Assembly (NCBI GenBank): GCA_012522575.1
Contig: JAAYKE010000048.1
Span: 1-33,572, forward strand
Direction: 5' to 3'
Length of the DNA stretch: 33,572 nt
From: Armatimonadota bacterium
Lineage (GTDB): Bacteria; Armatimonadota; UBA5829
The notes beneath the pieces are model-generated. The model was not told the origin of the DNA. It ran no database searches and worked only from the letters and a program-made list of their open reading frames with translations. The translations under genes were made by a program, and so were the position numbers. Below, one piece after another: positions 27,876 through 33,572 of this stretch; position 1 is the stretch's first letter; the number at the start of each line of letters is the position of its first letter.

Positions 27876-28224
27876 AATAACCATACGAGAGATCGCCCTG
27901 CGTTGCATAATTGGCATCTATCCGGAAGAGCGGCGAGAAAAACAGGATGTGATCATCACGATCACCCTCCACGCCGATCTTCGACGGGCGGCAGAGACGG
28001 ACAATGTTGCCGATACGGTAGACTATAAGGCGGTGAAAAAAGCTGTAGTAAATCTCGTGGAGGGCAGCAGTTTTATGCTGGTGGAAGCCCTCGCACAGGC
28101 CGTTGCTGACAAATGTCTCAGCTTCGATGGCGTGCAGGAGGCGGATGTTGTTGTCGAAAAGCCGGGAGCGCTGAGGTTCACTCGAACTGTTGAAGTGGAG
28201 ATGTCTCGCAGAAGAGACGGCTGA
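27868..28224 (+). CDS. folB: Dihydroneopterin aldolase
   Basis: 'DKITIREIALRCIIGIYPEERREKQDVIITITLHADLRRAAETDNVADTVDYKAV'; GTG start overlapping upstream SDR. Confidence 0.93.
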   Translation: MDKITIREIALRCIIGIYPEERREKQDVIITITLHADLRRAAETDNVADTVDYKAVKKAVVNLVEGSSFMLVEALAQAVADKCLSFDGVQEADVVVEKPGALRFTRTVEVEMSRRRDG

Positions 28225-28760
28225 TGGCTCAGGTTTTTGTCAGTATCGGGTCGAATATCGATCCGCAAACCAACATCACCGAAGCCTTTCGCAGACTTCT
28301 GGCTTTGGGTGGCGTTGTCGGCGTCTCCAAATTCTATCTGACTGAACCATATCTGGCGCAAGGGCCGTCGTTTTATAACGGCGTGGTTCAACTCAGCGTC
28401 GATTTGAAGCCGCTGCAGCTTAAAAATCAAGTACTGCGCACTATCGAAACTGACCTTGGGCGCGTTCGGACCGAGGATAAATATGCGCCAAGGCAGATAG
28501 ATTTGGATATTATAATATATGATGATCTGGTAATTGACGATCCCGATCTTACGATACCCGACCCGGAGATCGCGATTCGACCGTTTTTAGCCGTGCCTTT
28601 GTGTGACCTTGCGCCGGATATTATTCTGCCGGGAACCGGGATCAGGCTGGCGGATATCGTTAGTAAGATGCGAACCGATACAATGGCGGAGTTGACGGAT
28701 TTCACCGAAAAAATAAAACAGGAGTTTACAGGATGGATCAAAAGAGAGTCGCGGAGCTGA
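28224..28760 (+). CDS. folK: 2-amino-4-hydroxy-6-hydroxymethyldihydropteridine diphosphokinase
   Basis: '[22 protein letters not shown]', '[22 protein letters not shown]'; TGATG overlap with folB. Confidence 0.95.
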   Translation: MAQVFVSIGSNIDPQTNITEAFRRLLALGGVVGVSKFYLTEPYLAQGPSFYNGVVQLSVDLKPLQLKNQVLRTIETDLGRVRTEDKYAPRQIDLDIIIYDDLVIDDPDLTIPDPEIAIRPFLAVPLCDLAPDIILPGTGIRLADIVSKMRTDTMAELTDFTEKIKQEFTGWIKRESRS

Positions 28761-29308
28761 TCCGCGAGTTGTTGATAGAGATAGGAGAGGACCCCAACCG
28801 CGAAGGGCTGATTCGCACCCCTGAGCGAGTGGCCAAGTCCTATGAGTTTTTGACCAGCGGCTGCAAGACCAGCGTCCACGAAATCACCTCCGGCGCGATC
28901 TTCGAGCAGGACACCAATAATATGATCGTGCTGCGCGATATCGAGGTTTACAGCCTCTGCGAGCACCACATGCTGCCATTTTTTGGCCGCTGTCATATCG
29001 GTTACGTATCCAAGAAAAAAGTGCTGGGCGTAAGCAAACTCGCTCGAATCGTCGACTGCTATGCGCGGCGGCTGCAGATACAGGAAAGGCTCACCCAGCA
29101 GATCGCTCGCGCCATAATGGATACGCTGCATGCCGAGGGAGTCGGAGTGGTGATGGAATGTCAGCACCTGTGTATGATGATGCGGGGAGTGCAAAAGCAG
29201 AACTCGCTTATGAATACATCGTCCGTTCTCGGCAGTTTCCACGATTCGGTCGCAACGCGCAATGAGTTTCTTGCGCTGATAAGCAAGCGGCGCGTCAACG
29301 ATGGATAG
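28733..29308 (+). CDS. folE: GTP cyclohydrolase I
   Basis: '[16 protein letters not shown]', '[19 protein letters not shown]', 'LSKLAR'-like '[22 protein letters not shown]'; '[18 protein letters not shown]'. Confidence 0.96.
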   Translation: MDQKRVAELIRELLIEIGEDPNREGLIRTPERVAKSYEFLTSGCKTSVHEITSGAIFEQDTNNMIVLRDIEVYSLCEHHMLPFFGRCHIGYVSKKKVLGVSKLARIVDCYARRLQIQERLTQQIARAIMDTLHAEGVGVVMECQHLCMMMRGVQKQNSLMNTSSVLGSFHDSVATRNEFLALISKRRVNDG

Positions 29309-29398
29309 CCGAATAATTACAGGCAAAAGCAAAATAAATCTTTCCGCGCAATAGCAAAATCCTTGTATGATCGTCTCATATTTGGTACTATAAATTCA

Positions 29399-30022
29399 GT
29401 GATAGCGATCATAGATTACAACGCGGGCAACCTCACCAGCGTCAGGCTGGCACTGGAATATATTGGAGCAGATTGTGAAATCACAAGCGATCCCAAGCAT
29501 ATTCTGGCGGCTGAACGCGTTATTTTCCCGGGAGTCGGTGCAGCCGGCGCTGCGATGGCCGAACTGCGAAAACTCGGACTGTTGGATACGATCAAAACCG
29601 TTGTAGACAACAACACCCCGTTTTTGGGTATATGTCTCGGCACACAGGTCATATTCGAGTTTTCAGAAGAAGACGGCGGCACTGCCTGCATTGGATTAGT
29701 GCCAGGGGCGGTCAAGAGATTTTCATCTTCCGACCCTATGTGCAAGATTCCCCAGATCGGCTGGAACACCGTCCAAATTGAGTGGCCTCATCCGCTGTTT
29801 GAGGGCATAAAAGACTCCAGTGAGTTCTATTTTGTTCACAGCTACTATCCATCGGTAGCCGCCCGCAGCTATGTTATGGGACAAACGGAATATGCAGGAG
29901 TCTGCTTCGCCTCGGCAGTCGGAATAGGCAGCCTTTTCGCTGTGCAATTCCATCCGGAACGCTCCGGCAGAGTCGGATTAAAAATGCTGGAGAACTTCAG
30001 TAAGTGGGTACCATTATGTTGA
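29399..30022 (+). CDS. hisH: Imidazole glycerol phosphate synthase subunit HisH
   Basis: 'IAIIDYNAGNLTSVRLAL', 'PFLGICLGTQVIFEFSEEDGG', 'FYFVHSYYP', 'AVQFHPERSG'. GTG at 29399 preferred on family N-terminus (track ORF starts 29363). Confidence 0.93.
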   Translation: MIAIIDYNAGNLTSVRLALEYIGADCEITSDPKHILAAERVIFPGVGAAGAAMAELRKLGLLDTIKTVVDNNTPFLGICLGTQVIFEFSEEDGGTACIGLVPGAVKRFSSSDPMCKIPQIGWNTVQIEWPHPLFEGIKDSSEFYFVHSYYPSVAARSYVMGQTEYAGVCFASAVGIGSLFAVQFHPERSGRVGLKMLENFSKWVPLC

Positions 30023-30792
30023 TCAAAAGAATCATTCCCTGCCTTGATGTACGCAATAAAAAGGTCACCAAGGGTGTCAAATTTCGGGACAATGTCGATC
30101 TAGGCGACCCCATAGAAATGGCTGTAGCCTACAGCGAGGGCGGATGCGACGAGCTGGTCCTATACGATATAACAGCGTCAGCCGAGCGTCGGCCTATCGA
30201 CATCGACCTGGTAAGAGAAGTCGGCAAAGTCGTGCATATACCCTTCGCGGTGGGCGGCGGCATAGAGACCCTCGACGACATCTATTCCGTATTGAACGCC
30301 GGAGCCGAGAAAGTCTCCGTCAACTCCCTTGCAGTCAAAAACCCTGCAATTATTGCCGAAGGTGCAAAACGATTTGGCTCGCAGTGCATTGTGCTCGGCA
30401 TGGACCCCGTCAAATCCGATGACGAAAAGTTTGCCAGCGGATACGAGATCACAACTCGAGGCTTCAGGGAATTCACCGGCATGGACGCGCTCGATTGGGC
30501 GAAAAAGGCGGAGGATCTGGGAGTAGGGGAGATCGTTGTCAATTCAGTCGACGCTGACGGAACGCGCGATGGCTTCGAGTTGAACCTGACCAGACTGATC
30601 TCGACCAATGTCGGCATACCGGTAGTCGCATCCGGCGGAGCCGGTACTCCTCAGCATCTGGTTGATGTTTTCAGCGAGGGCGCAGCGGATGCGGCCATCG
30701 TCGCGAGCATGGTGCACTCCGGGGACTATACGATCAGGCAAATCAAAGAGGAACTGGCCAGGGCAGGCATACCTGTTCGCTGCACCTGGTAG
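30016..30792 (+). CDS. hisF: Imidazole glycerol phosphate synthase subunit HisF
   Basis: 'LIKRIIPCLDVRNKKVTKGVKF', 'PFAVGGGIETLDDI', 'VVASGGAGTPQHLVDVF'; overlaps hisH end. Confidence 0.96.
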   Translation: MLIKRIIPCLDVRNKKVTKGVKFRDNVDLGDPIEMAVAYSEGGCDELVLYDITASAERRPIDIDLVREVGKVVHIPFAVGGGIETLDDIYSVLNAGAEKVSVNSLAVKNPAIIAEGAKRFGSQCIVLGMDPVKSDDEKFASGYEITTRGFREFTGMDALDWAKKAEDLGVGEIVVNSVDADGTRDGFELNLTRLISTNVGIPVVASGGAGTPQHLVDVFSEGAADAAIVASMVHSGDYTIRQIKEELARAGIPVRCTW

Positions 30793-30799
30793 TTTGCCG

Positions 30800-31429
30800 C
30801 TAAAGGGAGACGAACTTTCGCATTTTGTCCAGCTTTACAGGGCCGATGCCCTTGACATCGTCAAGCTGGTCAACGCTGGTAAATCGACGAATCTGAGAGC
30901 GATACTCCAATATCGACTGCGCCGTTGACGGCCCGACACCCGGCAGACGCTGGAGTTCCCCTGCATCGGCGGTGTTAATATTCACCGTGCCATCCTGCGG
31001 ACTTTGCAGTTTATTTGATGACGCCGGTTTTGTTTCGACTGTATAACCGGCAGTCGCAGCGGGCGCTGCAGTCGCGCCTGCGTTGTGCGGTTCGGACTCG
31101 GATGGCACATATATTCTGCTGCCGTCTTCAATCATTGCGGCCAGATTAAGACAATCTACGTCCGCGCCGTCTTTCGCTCCTCCGGCCTTTTTTATGGCAT
31201 CCATTACGCGCTTGCCTTTGGGAAGAGTATATACGCCCGGATTGTTGACGCATCCTGCGACGTGAAATATGACCTCCCCGCTTTGATCGCCGCCTGTGGG
31301 TTCTGTGAGAACTACATCACCCTGGATATGCGCTCTGGAAGTCTGCGCGATCTTCAACGACATGCCCAGCACAATCAGACCTACAATGGCAAGCAGAGTC
31401 AGCTTTTGATTTTTAGAGAACTCCGGCAT
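30800..31429 (-). CDS. comEA: ComEA-like protein (N-terminal TM, SLBB domain, helix-hairpin-helix)
   Basis: 'VIFHVAGCVNNPGVYTLPKGKRVMDAIKKAGG' SLBB; 'VNINTADAGELQRLPGVGPSTAQSILEYRSQIRRFTSVDQLDDVKGIGPVKLDKMRKF' HhH. Confidence 0.9.
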   Translation of the reverse strand: MPEFSKNQKLTLLAIVGLIVLGMSLKIAQTSRAHIQGDVVLTEPTGGDQSGEVIFHVAGCVNNPGVYTLPKGKRVMDAIKKAGGAKDGADVDCLNLAAMIEDGSRIYVPSESEPHNAGATAAPAATAGYTVETKPASSNKLQSPQDGTVNINTADAGELQRLPGVGPSTAQSILEYRSQIRRFTSVDQLDDVKGIGPVKLDKMRKFVSL

Positions 31430-31449
31430 CTGCGCCTCCGTATGTTATG

Positions 31450-32832
31450 CTAAATGTCCCACGGGTCCGGCACGTGCCTTGGGTCAATGTTCTTCTTTTT
31501 ATCGGGTTCCGGCTTGCCCGTCGGGGATTTTGGCTTCGGTTCGCTTGCATAAATGAGATTTATGGACGTCGGCACCAGGCTGTCGACCACAACTCGCTGT
31601 ATCTCGATTCCGCCGGCGACTTCCTTATATTCATAGCCCACGGGTCTCATCGGAATCTTTGTTGGGACGAACACATTGACGGTGGTCGCAGGTTTTCGCA
31701 GGATTGCGGAGTTTAGTTGTGATTCCAGCAGCCATTTATATGTCGGGCGCGGACTCATATCTCTGCGCACGATCCCATAGCCATAATCATCAATGGTCAT
31801 GCCGGAAGGCAGCGACGCTTTGGTTTTGATTTCTCCATCATCATCGCGCTCATTGCCGGCCTGAAACTGATAAGGCAGCGTTTTATTGAACAGCCCCAGC
31901 TCGGTGTTCTTTTCCAGGCTTGTTCGATAATCCTCCAACTGTTTGGCGTCGAACGCGGTCGCGTCATCCTGCGCAGGGTTCCAGTCGTGCGGATAACCCC
32001 AGGCTCCGACTACATTGCCCGCATCCAAACCGAACTCAGTATTCCACAGCGGCTTATTCTCATCGTCGAATTCCGCCATTATTTTCCGCACATTTTGTCC
32101 GCGCTCGACAAACGCAAGCGAAAACGGCGCCCCGTATGTGTGGATATTCATGATATCAAAAAAGCGCTTTCCGCCGCCCTGATAGATACCTCTTGGGAAG
32201 TCCGCAGTGTCCGTCATCCCTCCGCACAGCACCCACGCAGCAGGATTGGCGGATTTGATCGCCGGATATACGATTTTAAGCATCTGCGTATATTGTTTGC
32301 CGCGCTCCACCATAGGGACGGAATCATTTGCGCCGAACAAGCACGTAAAGCCGGCATCCATTTCATTGAACAATTCCCAATATATGACGCTTGGGTATCT
32401 GCTTGCCATATCGGCCATAAAGCGTGCATATCTTTCATATCCCGCCAGCCTGTCGGAATAGCTCACTCCCGGAGGGTCGCCGTGGACGACTCCCACAAGA
32501 CAGATGCCCTCCTTGCGGCAATCATCTACCAGCTTATCCCATTGCGGCAGATATTTGGTATCATACAACCCGGCCTTGTCCGTGGTTTCCATTAGATTCC
32601 AGTAGAGAGTATGCCGCACCAGGCGTATTCCCAACTCGTCGACCATTTCGCGAGCGGGCTTGGACAAATCATGCATTCCCATGCCGAGTTCAGGTCTGGC
32701 GTCATAGACGACAACCCGGGTCTCGCAGGGACGATAAATTGTCGGTTTGGGAGCGCTGGCTGATGATGCAGGAGCGGCGATGGCCGAGACTGAAAACCCA
32801 AGCAAAACAAAAAACAGCAGGAGTGTGCGCAT
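31450..32832 (-). CDS. Secreted clan GH-A-like glycosidase (family not assigned)
   Basis: Signal peptide 'MRTLLLFFVLLGFSVSAIAAPAS'; 'VRHTLYWNLMETTDKAGLY', 'VIYWELFNEMDAGF' (acid/base-like NE), 'KPLWNTEFGLDAG' (nucleophile-like Glu). Confidence 0.75.
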   Translation of the reverse strand: MRTLLLFFVLLGFSVSAIAAPASSASAPKPTIYRPCETRVVVYDARPELGMGMHDLSKPAREMVDELGIRLVRHTLYWNLMETTDKAGLYDTKYLPQWDKLVDDCRKEGICLVGVVHGDPPGVSYSDRLAGYERYARFMADMASRYPSVIYWELFNEMDAGFTCLFGANDSVPMVERGKQYTQMLKIVYPAIKSANPAAWVLCGGMTDTADFPRGIYQGGGKRFFDIMNIHTYGAPFSLAFVERGQNVRKIMAEFDDENKPLWNTEFGLDAGNVVGAWGYPHDWNPAQDDATAFDAKQLEDYRTSLEKNTELGLFNKTLPYQFQAGNERDDDGEIKTKASLPSGMTIDDYGYGIVRRDMSPRPTYKWLLESQLNSAILRKPATTVNVFVPTKIPMRPVGYEYKEVAGGIEIQRVVVDSLVPTSINLIYASEPKPKSPTGKPEPDKKKNIDPRHVPDPWDI

Positions 32833-32918
32833 GTGATACCCTCCAAAAACACAGTTTTGTTGGCGTATTGTAACACTATACGGGCTTTAAGTCGAGTAAT
32901 TTTAGGGTCGAGGAGGTA

Positions 32919-32947
32919 TTGACAGGCGGCGGTCAGGCCAATATAAT
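32919..32947 (+). promoter_or_regulatory. Consensus sigma70 promoter for the tRNA-tuf operon
   Basis: TTGACA (32919-32924), 17-nt spacer, TATAAT (32942-32947); consensus match upstream of tRNA-Thr. Confidence 0.85.
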
Positions 32948-33020
32948 ATATCGGATATGCCATTGAGGTCGACCCTGAAAAGGCGTTGCGACCTTCGGCG
33001 CGACTGGCAAGTCGATGTGG

Positions 33021-33096
33021 GCCGACGTAGCTCAATTGGCAGAGCAGGGGTTTTGTAAACCTCAGGTTGCGGGTTCGAGTCCCATCGTCGGCTCCA
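33021..33096 (+). tRNA. tRNA-Thr (anticodon TGT), CCA encoded
   Basis: Acceptor GCCGACG/CGTCGGC, D stem GCTC/GAGC, anticodon loop TTTGTAA, T arm GGTTCGAGTCC, 3' TCCA. Confidence 0.95.
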
Positions 33097-33130
33097 ATAT
33101 CGCTATTTTTGAGGCTATGTCGTTTTTCGT

Positions 33131-33215
33131 GGGGGGATGCCCGAGTGGTTAAAGGGGGCAGACTGTAAATCTGTTGCCAAAGGCTACGTTGGTTCAAATC
33201 CAACTCTCCCCACCA
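33131..33215 (+). tRNA. tRNA-Tyr (anticodon GTA), long variable arm, CCA encoded
   Basis: Acceptor GGGGGGA/TCTCCCC, anticodon stem-loop GCAGA-CTGTAAA-TCTGT, class II variable arm, T arm GGTTCAAATCC, 3' ACCA. Confidence 0.95.
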
Positions 33216-33239
33216 GAATGTTAACGCAGTCCGACTTGA

Positions 33240-33276
33240 CTTAATGGGGCGGGGTGTTGCATCCCGCCCCATTAAG
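33240..33276 (+). other. Inverted repeat (17-bp stem with one G-T wobble, 3-nt loop) between tRNA-Tyr and tRNA-Thr
   Basis: CTTAATGGGGCGGGGTG-TTG-CATCCCGCCCCATTAAG; 14 outer bp perfect; no T tract on either strand. Confidence 0.9.
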
Positions 33277-33297
33277 AATAAAACTGGGCTGCAATCT

Positions 33298-33372
33298 GCC
33301 CACGTGGCGCAGGGGTAGCGCACCTCTTTGGTAAAGAGGAGGTCATGGGTCCGAATCCCATCGTGGGCTCCA
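33298..33372 (+). tRNA. tRNA-Thr (anticodon GGT), CCA encoded
   Basis: Acceptor GCCCACG/CGTGGGC, anticodon stem-loop CCTCT-TTGGTAA-AGAGG, T arm GGTCCGAATCC, 3' TCCA. Confidence 0.95.
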
Positions 33373-33495
33373 TTTTTATCTGGTCGATAGACCAAAATGT
33401 TGCATTTCGCAGCGAACGCGAAAGCATAATTGGTGCAAGCAGACATCAATCAAAACGAATCCGAACTTTGCACTACTCTTTAGGAGGCATTAAAC

Positions 33496-33572
33496 ATGGC
33501 TAAGCAGCGTTTTGAAAGGACTAAGCCGCACGTAAACATCGGCACGATTGGTCATGTTGACCATGGCAAGAC
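33496..33572 (+). CDS. tuf: Elongation factor Tu, N-terminus (3' truncated by window)
   Basis: ATG 33496 after AGGAGG; translates MAKQRFERTKPHVNIGTIGHVDHGK, the EF-Tu N-terminus with P-loop start. Confidence 0.97.
   Translation, partial: MAKQRFERTKPHVNIGTIGHVDHGK

Noticed and set aside
29363-29398. Upstream TTG start for hisH
   Set aside because: HisH proteins begin directly with the IAIIDYNAGNL segment; GTG 29399 fits, although the SD is weak.
32592-33449. 285-aa minus-strand ORF with 'GAHDGIRTHDLLFTKEVRYPCATWA' and 'DGTRTRNLRFTKPLLCQLSYVG'
   Set aside because: It is the antisense translation of the three tRNA genes, a well-known spurious-protein pattern, and also overlaps the glycosidase gene.
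33373-33480. Small hairpins (TGGTCGATAGACCA and TTTCGC-N7-GCGAAA) upstream of tuf
   Set aside because: Short 5-6 bp stems without T tracts; too weak to claim a regulatory element without comparative data.
1-33572. CRISPR arrays, transposases, phage or defence systems
   Set aside because: Looked for repeat-spacer periodicity and hallmark proteins in the ORF list; none found.

Overview
This is a chromosomal, mostly housekeeping window from an unidentified bacterium; the lineage cannot be fixed from sequence alone. It begins inside nuoN and ends inside tuf. I support about 30 protein genes, four tRNAs (Ala-GGC; Thr-TGT, Tyr-GTA and Thr-GGT ahead of tuf), several sigma70-like promoters and one intergenic repeat patch. 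I see no CRISPR array, transposase, prophage or obvious defence locus. Recognisable blocks: (1) a coupled set of polytopic membrane protein, alpha-2-macroglobulin (CTEQ thioester) and VanW; (2) rimI-tsaD; (3) tRNA-Ala, an anchored extracytoplasmic protein and three consecutive PilT-family ATPases; (4) a divergent pair of TIM-barrel sugar isomerase/epimerase-like genes, a degenerate parvulin-TPR protein and rsmI; (5) an ABC-F ATPase; (6) a minus-strand sugar operon (class II aldolase, MDR with a duplicated Rossmann region, sorbitol-6-P-dehydrogenase-like SDR, GH130) with a candidate attenuator in its leader; (7) a pterin/folate cluster (PCD, PTR1/FolM-like reductase, folB, folK, folE) followed by hisH-hisF; (8) ComEA and a clan GH-A-like glycosidase. 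The strongest leads are the 5' leader attenuator of the aldolase operon, the double-Rossmann dehydrogenase, the PilT trio with one diverged member, the A2M/VanW/membrane protein operon, and the 17-bp hairpin where glyT sits in the E. coli tRNA-tufB array. All are inferences from reading the sequence; no searches were run.
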